Source: Staphylococcus americanisciuri
GTDB lineage: Bacteria > Bacillota > Bacilli > Staphylococcales > Staphylococcaceae
Direction of reading: 5' to 3'
NCBI RefSeq assembly: GCF_024814435.1
Contig: NZ_JANUXY010000008.1
Location: 42,856 to 106,855, forward strand
DNA: 64,000 nucleotides
Made by a program: the position numbers and the translations under genes. The notes under the pieces are model-generated. The model was not told where the DNA came from, did not search any database, and was given only the letters and a program-made list of their open reading frames with translations. Numbering within the stretch: position 1 is the first letter of the stretch; every line of letters starts with the position of its first letter. Positions 45,050 to 54,010 of this stretch are shown here, one piece after another.

Positions 45050-45815
45050 GTCTTAACCTCCTATACCCGACTAATATTATCTGGATTATATACAATATTC
45101 TACTATAACGCAAGAGAAATATGAAAATTTATTTTATAAGATAAAAAGAGAATTAACGCCTAAAAAGCGCAGAGGAAGTCATATTTTGTACATCTAAAAC
45201 GGAGCAAAATATTGAAGACAACAATTATAGAAGCGCAATACGAGCAGAATTTAGATATTATCGAAAAGGTGACAACGTGTTTTTGGAAAAGTAACACCTA
45301 ATGAACTTGTAGATGAATTGTATAGAGGCGATATCGATGGTCACTATGGGGTCACTAATGTTTTATGCCTAATCACTTCTCCTTCCTTTTCAGACAACAA
45401 AAAACACCAAAATCCGCAATGAATTTTGATGGCTTATTTAATCGTACTACTATAGTTAATGCTTTAAAACTTTTAGCTATTTTTAGGCTTATGTGTGTTC
45501 AAAGGGACTGAAAAAATATGAATTCATTTTTAATACACATCAATATCACAACAAACGCCTATCATAACTTTCATCTCCATAATTTTATATGAGGCAACGC
45601 AGTTTGTTTTAATAAAAGTAATGTTATTTCCACATTCGAGCTGTCTTTATCATAAAATAAAACAAACCTATCCAGTTTTTATATGAAATCCGTCAATATC
45701 CACTAAAACCCCGGATTCGTGTTACCTCACTTCAATTATAGAAAGATTTACTTTTCCGTTATGGTTTAGAACACGGCTTAGCATTCATAGCGTTTTCTAT
45801 CTATATCTAAGTCAT
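45050..45815. other. Gene-poor stretch with a coding remnant
   Basis: No intact gene. From about 45211 the plus strand shows MKTTIIEAQYEQNLDIIEKV and, one frame over from about 45272, VFGKVTPNELVDELYRGDID then GHYGVT, both ended by stops: a decayed gene whose family I cannot name. The rest is AT-rich without signal. Confidence 0.4.
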
Positions 45816-46466
45816 TTATGCTTTGAGTGTTGAACTATAGTTTTTCATAAAGAATAAAAGTGATTGTAACTCTACCCCTAAATCAATTTGGTGTACTTGT
45901 ACCGATTGCGGGACTTGCACGCGCTTTGGTGTAAAGTTAAGAATACCTTTAATACCAGCTTCTACAAGTTGATCTGTGACAGCTTGAGCCGCTGATTCTG
46001 GTGTCGCAATAATGACAACTTCAAGCTTTTGCTTATTTATAATCTCGTTCATTTCTGAGAGTGGTTTAACTGTTACGTTACCAATCGATTTACCGATTAC
46101 TTCTGGACGTATATCAAATGCTTCTGTAATTGTCATATCATCATGGATGGAAAAGTTATAAGTAATCAATGCGTGTCCAAGATTACCAACACCTACAATG
46201 CCAATACGTATTTCTTCTGCATCGCTTAATTCTGATTTGAAAAAGTCTAGAAGGTTGTCAATGTTATAGCCATATCCCTTTTTGCCGAGCTCACCAAAGT
46301 ATGAAAAATCACGTCGAATCGTCGCAGAGTCGATGTTTAAACCTTCACTTATCGCCTTCGAATTAACACGGTTTTCTCCCTTAGCCTTTAGCGTATTTAC
46401 AAAACGATAATATAAAGGCAGGCGTTTCAAAGTCGCTCTTGGAATTTTTGTCATTTCTTTCGCCAT
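45816..46466 (-). CDS. rex: Redox-sensing transcriptional repressor Rex
   Basis: 216 residues from ATG 46466, with GGAGG 8 bases upstream; the frame to 46481 starts within that site. N-terminal winged helix ([38 protein letters not shown]), then the NAD(H)-binding Rossmann domain ([15 protein letters not shown]) and the C-terminal swapped helix. It senses the NADH/NAD+ ratio and represses fermentation genes; adhP in this window has a Rex box. Divergent from the ABC-F gene. Confidence 0.96.
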   Translation of the reverse strand: MAKEMTKIPRATLKRLPLYYRFVNTLKAKGENRVNSKAISEGLNIDSATIRRDFSYFGELGKKGYGYNIDNLLDFFKSELSDAEEIRIGIVGVGNLGHALITYNFSIHDDMTITEAFDIRPEVIGKSIGNVTVKPLSEMNEIINKQKLEVVIIATPESAAQAVTDQLVEAGIKGILNFTPKRVQVPQSVQVHQIDLGVELQSLLFFMKNYSSTLKA

Positions 46467-46496
46467 TCTACAATCCTCCAAATTTATTTCTAAAAC

Positions 46497-46514
46497 ATGT
46501 GATACATTTCACAG
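46497..46514. promoter_or_regulatory. Candidate Rex box upstream of rex
   Basis: ATGTGATACATTTCACAG fits the Rex palindrome with four changes at the outer and central positions. It lies 31 bases before the rex start and could give weak autoregulation. Confidence 0.5.
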
Positions 46515-46619
46515 CATATCAGTATTATTATAACTGACTTTCAAAGATAATGAAACATTAACTGTTTGATAGGTAAATACTTTGTTGTACAATGTAAGAT
46601 AATGAAAGGAGTATGCGCT

Positions 46620-48575
46620 ATGATATTAATGCAGTTAAGTCAAATCTCTAAGTCCTTCGACGGCACGACGATTTTTGACAATGTTAACTTTGAAGTAAAA
46701 ACGGGTGAACGCATCGGCATCGTTGGACGTAATGGTGCGGGAAAATCTACATTGATGAAGCTGATTGCAGGTGTCGAGCCATATGAGGAAGGTCATATCT
46801 CTAAAATTAAAAATTTAAAAATAGGCTACCTTACGCAACAAATGACACTGAATACGCAAAACACAGTATTTGAAGAAATGCTGCAACCGTTCGAACACTT
46901 GCAGGAACTCGGTACTAAGATGCAAGCTGAAACAGCATGGCTGGCAAATCATGCTGATCAATACGAAACAGCGGATTATCAAGAACATATCAAGCGCTAT
47001 GAAAGCCTATCAAACGACTTTGAAAAACAAGGTGGCTATGATTATGAACGTAAAATCAAGACGGTATTGAACGGCTTGAACTTTACAGAAGCGGATTATA
47101 AACGCCCGATTAATGACTTTAGCGGTGGTCAAAAAACACGCTTATCACTTGCACAGATGCTGTTACGCGAACCAGACTTGTTATTGCTGGATGAGCCAAC
47201 CAACCATTTAGATATGGAAACAACGGCTTGGCTTGAAGACTATCTCAAATTTTTTAGTGGTGCAATTGTTATCATTTCTCATGATCGTTATTTCTTAGAT
47301 AAAATTGTGACACAGATATACGATGTATCATTAGGCGAAGTCAAACACTATGTTGGTAATTATACAAAGTTTATCGCACAACGTGATCAATACTATCAAA
47401 AAAGATTAGCAGAATACGAACGTCAACAAGATGAAATTAAACGTTTGGAGACATTTGTTGAAAAGAATATCACACGTGCATCCACAAGTGGTATGGCAAA
47501 AAGTCGACGCAAAGTTTTAGAGAAAATGACACGTATTGAAAAACCAATGTTAGATGCTAGACGTGCAGATATTCAATTTGACTTTGATCGTAATACCGGT
47601 AATGATGTTATGCATATTCGTCAACTTGAAGTGGGTTATCAATCTCCTATCACACAACCTATCAATATCGAGATAACCAAGGGAGACCGTATCGCAATCA
47701 TCGGTCCTAATGGTATTGGCAAATCTACTTTCATTAAAACAATTGCAGGGCGATTGCCAAAGATTTCGGGAGATGTTGTACCTGGTGCCAACTTAAAAAT
47801 TGGTTATTATGATCAAAAACAGGCAGAGTTCCGTTCTAACAAGACAATTTTAGATTATGTATGGGATCAGTATAGACATATGCCAGAAAAAGATATTCGC
47901 GCTGTACTTGGACGCTTTTTATTCACACAAGATGATGTCCAAAAAATTATCAATGACTTGTCAGGTGGCGAAAAAGCACGTCTTCAACTCGCTTTGCTTA
48001 TGCTAGAACGCAATAATGTGTTAATACTAGACGAGCCAACCAACCATTTGGATATTGATTCCAAAGAAATGCTAGAACAAGCTTTGCGTAACTTTTCTGG
48101 TACATTAATATTTATTTCCCATGACCGATACTTTATCAACGAACTAGCCAATAAAATATTTGCTATGGATATCCAAGGTAGTCATATCTACCTCGGAAAT
48201 TATCAATACTACCTAGAAAAACTTGAACAGCAACATGCGCTGGAGACACATACCGATGCACAAAATGGACATAAGGGTATGGCAAAAACACCGGTTACAG
48301 AACAAGAAGCAACTTATGCGGACTTGAAAGCAATGCGTCGTGAAAAGCGCAAGTTGACACGTCAAATCGAAGCATACGAAACAACGATTGAAACGTATGA
48401 ATCTCGTATTGAAGCAATTGATATCGCAATGACAGATCCGACTTTGATAGATGACTATGAACAGATGCAATCACTCGCTGAAGAACGAACATCTATCGAA
48501 CAAGAACTGGAAAATACAATGACAAAATGGGAAGAATTACAAATTCTGGTAAGTACGTTAAATGAAAATGAGTAA
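46620..48575 (+). CDS. ABC-F family ATPase (YdiF type)
   Basis: 651 residues, two ATPase domains without membrane helices. First: GRNGAGKSTL, FSGGQKTRLSLAQ, LLLDEPTNHLD. Second: GPNGIGKSTF, LSGGEKARLQLAL, LILDEPTNHLD. They are joined by an interdomain linker (about 240-310, rich in Arg and Lys) that would reach the peptidyl-transferase centre, and a C-terminal coiled coil (KAMRREKRKLTRQIEAYETT) follows. ABC-F proteins act on ribosomes. Position beside rex and near tsaD matches ydiF of Bacillus. ATG 46620 follows AAAGGAG. Confidence 0.9.
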   Translation: MILMQLSQISKSFDGTTIFDNVNFEVKTGERIGIVGRNGAGKSTLMKLIAGVEPYEEGHISKIKNLKIGYLTQQMTLNTQNTVFEEMLQPFEHLQELGTKMQAETAWLANHADQYETADYQEHIKRYESLSNDFEKQGGYDYERKIKTVLNGLNFTEADYKRPINDFSGGQKTRLSLAQMLLREPDLLLLDEPTNHLDMETTAWLEDYLKFFSGAIVIISHDRYFLDKIVTQIYDVSLGEVKHYVGNYTKFIAQRDQYYQKRLAEYERQQDEIKRLETFVEKNITRASTSGMAKSRRKVLEKMTRIEKPMLDARRADIQFDFDRNTGNDVMHIRQLEVGYQSPITQPINIEITKGDRIAIIGPNGIGKSTFIKTIAGRLPKISGDVVPGANLKIGYYDQKQAEFRSNKTILDYVWDQYRHMPEKDIRAVLGRFLFTQDDVQKIINDLSGGEKARLQLALLMLERNNVLILDEPTNHLDIDSKEMLEQALRNFSGTLIFISHDRYFINELANKIFAMDIQGSHIYLGNYQYYLEKLEQQHALETHTDAQNGHKGMAKTPVTEQEATYADLKAMRREKRKLTRQIEAYETTIETYESRIEAIDIAMTDPTLIDDYEQMQSLAEERTSIEQELENTMTKWEELQILVSTLNENE

Positions 48576-48611
48576 AAGATGTGCAGGAATTTTCTGCCAT
48601 CTTTTATTTTT
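48574..48611 (+). terminator. Terminator of the ABC-F gene
   Basis: AAAAGATGtGCAG and CTGCcATCTTTT pair and are followed by ATTTTTTT. Confidence 0.85.
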
Positions 48612-48770
48612 TTATTCACAGCTAAAACGTGATGATTACAGCTATCCACAAAGTTATTCTAGTTATCCACAAACAGAATAGTATGTATGACACAGTTATA
48701 TCCACAAATTTATAGATTATCCACGCTTTATCAGCAAGTTATCCACTTTTTGTTAACAACTTGTGCATAA
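48612..48770. promoter_or_regulatory. DnaA-box cluster
   Basis: Seven DnaA-box-like 9-mers (TTATNCACA) in 159 bp between the convergent ABC-F and tsaD genes. Exact: TTATTCACA 48612-48620, TTATCCACA 48663-48671, and TTATGCACA on the minus strand 48762-48770. One mismatch: CTATCCACA 48642-48650, ATATCCACA 48698-48706, TTATCCACG 48717-48725, TTATCCACT 48739-48747. No dnaA, dnaN or AT-rich unwinding region is nearby, so this is not the origin but a DnaA-binding locus like those that titrate DnaA in Bacillus subtilis, one of which lies at gcp (tsaD). Confidence 0.8.
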
Positions 48771-49211
48771 GTACGTACGTTCCCTATTGACATTTAAGTT
48801 GAATCATATCATTAGATGTTAGAATTTCATTGTAATTTTGTGCAAATACAAAATCTCTTCCTACACTGTATTACACTGTAAAGTCCTCTCAAATTGTAAA
48901 AAATATATTTATGTCTCCAAAATTAAAAGCCATAAATAAGAATGTCTTGAGAAAAAACATATTGGGGAACCTACAAAATTTCATTGTAGTACCACGATAA
49001 AACTACCTAGAATTGTGAAAAGCTTGTTCAATCACCTTCTCAATTCAGTCAACTACTATCAATCATTTCAACAACATTGTTCAGTTCTGCTCAAAATCTT
49101 AAGCCCTTTTGCTTCATCTCATAAATTATGGGTCAGTAACCAACATGGATATTATCAATGATGGCATTGGCAAAATTATAAACTATAAAGCATAGTATTT
49201 GATTCCATTAT
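48771..49211. other. Gene-free AT-rich stretch next to the DnaA boxes
   Basis: No ORF, RNA or repeat that I can support. Stops are dense in all frames. Confidence 0.5.
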
Positions 49212-49250
49212 AAAAACACCTTACCACTGACTTCCAACCAATGTAAGGTG
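49212..49250 (-). terminator. Terminator of the tsa cluster
   Basis: On the minus strand CACCTTAC pairs with GTAAGGTG and is followed by TTTTTA, just after the tsaD stop. Confidence 0.8.
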
Positions 49251-49260
49251 CTCTTACTTT

Positions 49261-50277
49261 CTATACAGTTTCTAAAAACATATTGCTTTTACCATTCAAT
49301 GACATATCTGCTGTCACACCTTGTTGATACAAATGATGTGCAACTGCTCCGATCATAGCGGCATTGTCTGTACATAATTTAGGCTCGGGAATAGAGAGCA
49401 TAATGTCATGTTCTTGTGTCGCTTGTTCAAGTGCTAGTCGTAAACCTCTATTACTTGCGACACCACCTGCTACGATGAGTTGTTTCACATCATAGTGTTC
49501 ACATGCACGAATTGCTTTCCCTACTAACACTTCAACAACACTATTTTGGAAGCTCGCTGCGACGTTCTCAGGTACTGGTACTTCACCTTTTTGTTTTAAG
49601 TTATGCAATTTATTAATAACCGCACTCTTCAACCCACTAAAACTAAAGTCAAAGCTATCAGGCTCTAACCATACACGTGGAAAGTCATAACTATCGATTC
49701 CTCGTGCAGCTAATTTATCTACATGTGGACCGCCTGGATACGGTAAACCAATTGTACGTGCCACTTTATCGTAGGCTTCACCCACAGCGTCATCACGTGT
49801 CTCGCCAATCACTTCAAAGTTCAAATGATCACGCATTAAAACAAGTTCGGTATGTCCCCCTGACACAATAAGCGCCATCAGCGGAAAAGTGAGTCCTTGA
49901 TCCAATTGATTTGCATAGATGTGTCCGGCAATATGATGCACTGGAATCAACGGTTTGTTATGTGCAAACGCAAGTGCTTTTGCAGCATTCACGCCTACTA
50001 GCAATGCACCGATTAGACCTGGACCTTGCGTTACAGCAATGGCATCGATATCCTCTATTGTCACTTCTGCAGTCACCAACGCATCTTCTATCATTAATGT
50101 GATATTCTCTACATGATGGCGACTTGCCACCTCTGGCACCACACCGCCAAAGCGTTTATGACTATCGATTTGGCTTAACACACTATTGCTTAAAATAGTA
50201 TGTCCATCAGCAATAACACTCACGCTTGTTTCATCACAGCTTGTTTCGATTGCTAATATCAAAGTTGTTTTAGTCAT
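49261..50277 (-). CDS. tsaD: tRNA threonylcarbamoyladenosine transferase TsaD
   Basis: 338 residues. ASKHA fold with [10 protein letters not shown] at the start and the metal site [11 protein letters not shown] (His-x3-His), plus [19 protein letters not shown] and the C-terminal [13 protein letters not shown]. It adds the threonylcarbamoyl group to A37 of ANN-decoding tRNAs together with TsaB and TsaE. It follows rimI by 4 bases in tsaE-tsaB-rimI-tsaD. Confidence 0.96.
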   Translation of the reverse strand: MTKTTLILAIETSCDETSVSVIADGHTILSNSVLSQIDSHKRFGGVVPEVASRHHVENITLMIEDALVTAEVTIEDIDAIAVTQGPGLIGALLVGVNAAKALAFAHNKPLIPVHHIAGHIYANQLDQGLTFPLMALIVSGGHTELVLMRDHLNFEVIGETRDDAVGEAYDKVARTIGLPYPGGPHVDKLAARGIDSYDFPRVWLEPDSFDFSFSGLKSAVINKLHNLKQKGEVPVPENVAASFQNSVVEVLVGKAIRACEHYDVKQLIVAGGVASNRGLRLALEQATQEHDIMLSIPEPKLCTDNAAMIGAVAHHLYQQGVTADMSLNGKSNMFLETV

Positions 50278-50740
50278 TTAAGTTCACCCACATAACACAC
50301 GCGTCCTCTCCGTCACCATAATAATTTTTACGCTTTCCACCATATTGAAAGCCTAACTTCTTATAAACATGCTGAGCAACAAGATTGTTTTCTCTTACTT
50401 CCAAGCTCATCATCGTCGCAATAGCAGATGCAAAATTTTTGACATAGTTCAGCAAAAGTTGTCCCAACCCATAACCACGATATTCAGGAGCCACTGCAAC
50501 TGTAGTTATCTGAGCTTGGTCTACAACAATCCATAAGCCAATATAACCGATAATTGCCTCATCATATGTCATCACAAAATAATGTGCAAAATTGTTTTGC
50601 TCTAGCTCATGATAGAATGCGTCGATTGTCCATGAACTATTTTGAAAACTAACACGCTCCAAATCAAACACAGCAGGTACATCTTCTTGTGACATGCGAC
50701 GAATATTCAGTTGGTCTTTGAGCTTTGCTGGTTCAACCAA
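50270..50740 (-). CDS. rimI: GNAT acetyltransferase RimI (ribosomal protein S18 type)
   Basis: 156 residues. GNAT fold with the acetyl-CoA loop [18 protein letters not shown] and the final [20 protein letters not shown]. It N-acetylates the S18 N-terminus in the best-known members. Start: TTG 50740 with GGAGG 10 bases upstream; it overlaps the end of tsaB. An internal ATG at 50695 would cut the first strand. Confidence 0.88.
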   Translation of the reverse strand: MVEPAKLKDQLNIRRMSQEDVPAVFDLERVSFQNSSWTIDAFYHELEQNNFAHYFVMTYDEAIIGYIGLWIVVDQAQITTVAVAPEYRGYGLGQLLLNYVKNFASAIATMMSLEVRENNLVAQHVYKKLGFQYGGKRKNYYGDGEDACVMWVNLND

Positions 50741-51375
50741 TTTTGTTCTGCCTCCGATAATTTCAAATATTGTGGTGTAAAGCCATGTATATTTTGTGGT
50801 TCACCTTTATGTGCCCACATCGCATCTGCACGTGGTAATACCGGTAAGAGATCAAAGTCTTTTAACTGTGTTTCAAATTGTCTCACATCTTCTCCAATGA
50901 ACAAGACCTGTGTTAGTGTTTTGACATACGCTATCAAGTCCGTCATGGCGATATATTGATCTGCTTTCAATTGTTGAAGTTGTCCACCTCGCCATTGATA
51001 AACGCCTGCATAAACATGATCACGACGTGCATTAATAATTGGTACAAGAATACACTCACTATTAGGTAATGTTGCAGCAAGTGCTTTCAATGACGAAACA
51101 CCATATAGATTCGCCGACAGCGTATAAGCAAGTGTTTTGGCCGTTGTGACCCCAATGCGTAAGCCTGTATATGACCCTGGTCCTTGCGCTACGATAATAT
51201 CTGTCAAATCTTGCGGTGTAATCTTAGCTGATTCAAGCAATGAGGCTATCTGTGGCATTAACTGGACTGAATGATTTTGTTTGACTGCTGTAGTATATGT
51301 TGACACAACTTGGTCCGCTTTCATAAGTGCTACGGATAATGGCTGATTCGAGCTATCTATCAGTAAACTATACAT
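50707..51375 (-). CDS. tsaB: TsaB, t6A synthesis partner of TsaD
   Basis: 222 residues. N-terminal ASKHA half: LLIDSSNQPLSVALM, then VAQGPGSYTGLRIGVTTAKT and the region RRDHVYAGVY. It lacks the HxxxH site of TsaD and acts as its scaffold. ATG 51375 has AAAGGAGG upstream and overlaps tsaE's end. Confidence 0.93.
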   Translation of the reverse strand: MYSLLIDSSNQPLSVALMKADQVVSTYTTAVKQNHSVQLMPQIASLLESAKITPQDLTDIIVAQGPGSYTGLRIGVTTAKTLAYTLSANLYGVSSLKALAATLPNSECILVPIINARRDHVYAGVYQWRGGQLQQLKADQYIAMTDLIAYVKTLTQVLFIGEDVRQFETQLKDFDLLPVLPRADAMWAHKGEPQNIHGFTPQYLKLSEAEQNWLNQQSSKTN

Positions 51376-51817
51376 GTTCGAGTGCCTCCTTTATTTTTTC
51401 ATAGTGTGCACCCTTAGATTCTAACTGTAATGAACGCTCATCTGTATTTACCACGTCAATCTTTATTCTTAAATATGTGTCAGGTAAATATTCTGCAATA
51501 AACTGGCTCCATTCAATAACTGTTACTGCATGGTCGTTGAAGTATTCGTCAAAACCTAAATCTTCCTCTGAATCTTCCAAGCGATAACAATCCATATGAT
51601 GAAAGTTCAATACTGTTCCTTTATATGACTTGATAATGTTAAAGGTAGGTGAATTGATTGTGCGTGTTACCCCTAATGCACGCCCTAAAAACTGACTGAA
51701 CGTCGTCTTGCCCGCACCCAGATTACCATCAAGCAACAAGACATCCCCTGCTTCAAGATGTGTTGCAAGTTGTTGTGCAAAGTCTTCCATATCTGCTAAA
51801 TTTTGAATCTTTTTCAT
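51368..51817 (-). CDS. tsaE: TsaE, ATPase of the t6A complex
   Basis: 149 residues. Walker A GNLGAGKTTFSQF; switch region SPTFNIIKSY and Walker-B-like HHMDCYRL; IEWSQFIAEYLP. Small P-loop ATPase that cycles the TsaB-TsaD complex. ATG 51817 is 8 bases after AGGAG; a GTG nine bases upstream is too close to that site. First gene of the cluster. Confidence 0.93.
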   Translation of the reverse strand: MKKIQNLADMEDFAQQLATHLEAGDVLLLDGNLGAGKTTFSQFLGRALGVTRTINSPTFNIIKSYKGTVLNFHHMDCYRLEDSEEDLGFDEYFNDHAVTVIEWSQFIAEYLPDTYLRIKIDVVNTDERSLQLESKGAHYEKIKEALEHV

Positions 51818-51950
51818 TATGTGCACTCCTGACTCAATTTTCTTATCTATTGTATCAAATTTTTGCGCTTTGGAGAATTGTGAATGTTTCGCATGGTATT
51901 GATAACGATCATTACAATTATGAAACTTCTAAAAAACACTTTATTCAAAT

Positions 51951-51965
51951 ATTTTTCAGAAAATT
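51951..51965. promoter_or_regulatory. CodY box upstream of the ilv-leu promoter
   Basis: ATTTTTCAGAAAATT matches the CodY consensus AATTTTCWGAAAATT at 14 of 15 positions. It ends 12 bases before the -35 box. A weaker copy, TTTTTTCAGATAATT (three mismatches), lies at 52017-52031 just after the start of transcription. CodY with BCAA and GTP would repress the operon. Confidence 0.88.
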
Positions 51966-51977
51966 TTAAACTTACTG

Positions 51978-52006
51978 TTGACTTCTTTGTACAGATAGGT
52001 TAAATT
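51978..52006 (+). promoter_or_regulatory. ilv-leu promoter
   Basis: TTGACT (51978-51983), 17 bases, TAAATT (52001-52006): a good sigma-A promoter feeding the leader and the nine-gene operon. Confidence 0.82.
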
Positions 52007-52095
52007 TAGTTTATCCTTTTTTCAGATAATTCATTCAACTAACGACAGCTTATTTGAGAAAACAACCATTCAACTATTTTAAGGAGCGTATTGAT

Positions 52096-52173
52096 ATGAC
52101 GAACAAGTATTCATTCCCTAACCAACAACTTAATGTCATTATTTTATTATTACGCCCAGGACTGGAGCTTTAG
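52096..52173 (+). CDS. ilv-leu leader peptide
   Basis: 25 codons after AAGGAG. The second half reads NVIILLLRPGLEL: a run of Val, Ile, Ile and three Leu codons then Leu twice more. When the charged BCAA tRNAs are scarce, the ribosome stalls here and lets the RNA avoid the terminator at 52233-52268. A very similar peptide is known in S. aureus. It is too short to be listed as a normal gene. Confidence 0.88.
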   Translation: MTNKYSFPNQQLNVIILLLRPGLEL

Positions 52174-52198
52174 TAAGAACTATTTACTAAATGTGCTT

Positions 52199-52268
52199 AA
52201 GTCCTATTTCTAGTTGAATGGGACTTACCATGATACGTCCCAATTCATATTGGGGCGTATTTTATTTT
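52199..52268 (+). terminator. Attenuator of the ilv-leu operon
   Basis: The terminator stem ATACGTCCCAAT / ATTGGGGCGTAT (52233-52260) is followed by TTTATTTT. Upstream, AAGTCC (52199) and GGACTT (52221-52226) form a competing hairpin. With the leader peptide this makes a classical ribosome-mediated attenuator. Confidence 0.85.
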
Positions 52269-52295
52269 CTGTAAACAACCAAGGAGGCAATAAAA

Positions 52296-53984
52296 ATGAG
52301 AAGTGACATGATAAAAAAAGGGGATCACCAAGCGCCAGCAAGGAGTTTATTACATGCGACAGGTCAGATTAAGTCACCTACTGATATGAATAAACCTTTT
52401 ATCGCAATTTGTAACTCTTACATCGATATCGTACCTGGGCATGTACATTTGCGTGAGCTTGGTGACATTGCCAAAGAAGCCATTCGTGAAGCTGGTGGTG
52501 TTCCTTTCGAGTTCAATACAATCGGCGTCGATGATGGTATCGCAATGGGGCATATCGGGATGCGCTATTCACTACCGAGTCGAGAAATCATTGCAGATGC
52601 AGCAGAAACAGTCATCAATGCACACTGGTTTGATGGGGTTTTCTACATTCCTAACTGTGACAAAATCACACCTGGAATGATGCTCGCAGCAATGAGAACG
52701 AACGTCCCTGCAGTCTTTTGTTCAGGTGGTCCGATGAAAGCAGGTTTATCTTCACGAGGTAAAGCGTTGACACTCTCATCTATGTTCGAAGCAGTTGGGG
52801 CTTTTAAAGAAGGCACAATGTCTAAAGAAACATTTTTAGAAATGGAGCAAAACGCTTGTCCAACATGCGGGTCATGTTCAGGCATGTTCACCGCTAACTC
52901 TATGAACTGTTTAATGGAAGTACTCGGGCTTGCACTTCCATACAATGGTACCGCATTGGCAGTCAGTGATGAACGCCGCGAGATGATTCGTCAAGCTGCA
53001 AAACAACTCGTCTACAATGTAAAACATGATATTAAACCACGTGACATTGTAACAAAAGAAGCAATTGATGATGCCTTTGCATTAGATATGGCAATGGGTG
53101 GATCAACTAACACTGTGTTACATACCCTTGCAATTGCTCAAGAAGCGGGCATTGATTATGACCTTTCTCGCATCAATGCTATCGCTAAAAAAACACCTTA
53201 CCTATCGAAAATCGCACCAAGTTCATCTTATTCAATGCAAGATGTACATGAAGCAGGTGGTGTTCCAGCAATCATCAATGAACTTATGAAAAAAGAGGGT
53301 GTTTTACATCCAGATAGAATCACTGTCACAGGTAAAACATTGCGTGAGAACAATGAAGGTAAAGAGATTACGAATGATGTTGTAATCCGAAAGCTCGACA
53401 ATCCATACGATAAAGAGGGTGGACTCTCTGTTCTTTACGGTAACATCGCACCAGATGGCGCTGTTATCAAAGTCGGCGGTGTTGACCCAAGTATTAAGAC
53501 ATTTACAGGTAAAGCAATTTGTTTCAATAGTCACGATGAAGCGGTTGAGGCTATCGACAATCATACAGTCAAAGCGGGGCACGTTGTAGTCATCCGCTAT
53601 GAAGGGCCTAAAGGTGGCCCAGGAATGCCTGAGATGCTTGCCCCTACTTCTTCTATCGTTGGTCGTGGACTAGGCAAAGATGTCGCATTAATTACAGATG
53701 GGCGTTTCTCTGGTGCTACACGCGGTATCGCTGTTGGACATATTTCACCTGAAGCAGCAGCTGGTGGCCCAATCGGTTTAATCGAGGATGGAGATGAAAT
53801 CACAATTGATTTAACCGCACGTACACTCGATTTGCATGTAGATGCCGAGACATTAGCCTTGCGTCAAGAATCACGACAACCCTTTAAAGCAAAAGTAAAA
53901 ACGGGGTACTTAGCACGCTATACAGCACTTGTGACGAGTGCAAACACAGGCGGCGTAATGAAAGTGCCTGAAGACTTATTATAA
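52296..53984 (+). CDS. ilvD: Dihydroxy-acid dehydratase
   Basis: 562 residues. Fe-S cluster Cys in [11 protein letters not shown] and in [19 protein letters not shown], and the C-terminal [20 protein letters not shown]. It dehydrates 2,3-dihydroxy-acids to 2-keto-acids for Val and Ile. First structural gene of ilvDBNC-leuABCD-ilvA, after the attenuator; AAGGAGG before ATG 52296. Confidence 0.97.
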   Translation: MRSDMIKKGDHQAPARSLLHATGQIKSPTDMNKPFIAICNSYIDIVPGHVHLRELGDIAKEAIREAGGVPFEFNTIGVDDGIAMGHIGMRYSLPSREIIADAAETVINAHWFDGVFYIPNCDKITPGMMLAAMRTNVPAVFCSGGPMKAGLSSRGKALTLSSMFEAVGAFKEGTMSKETFLEMEQNACPTCGSCSGMFTANSMNCLMEVLGLALPYNGTALAVSDERREMIRQAAKQLVYNVKHDIKPRDIVTKEAIDDAFALDMAMGGSTNTVLHTLAIAQEAGIDYDLSRINAIAKKTPYLSKIAPSSSYSMQDVHEAGGVPAIINELMKKEGVLHPDRITVTGKTLRENNEGKEITNDVVIRKLDNPYDKEGGLSVLYGNIAPDGAVIKVGGVDPSIKTFTGKAICFNSHDEAVEAIDNHTVKAGHVVVIRYEGPKGGPGMPEMLAPTSSIVGRGLGKDVALITDGRFSGATRGIAVGHISPEAAAGGPIGLIEDGDEITIDLTARTLDLHVDAETLALRQESRQPFKAKVKTGYLARYTALVTSANTGGVMKVPEDLL

Positions 53985-54010
53985 ATCCCATTAAAATGGA
54001 GGCAAATTTT

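Noticed and set aside
48612..48770. Replication origin oriC
   Set aside because: DnaA boxes are dense, but dnaA, dnaN, rpmH or gidA are not nearby and no AT-rich unwinding element with DnaA-trio was seen.
51827..52295. T-box riboswitch before ilvD
   Set aside because: No T-box sequence (GGGTGGNACCGCG-like) is present; the leader peptide and attenuator explain the region.
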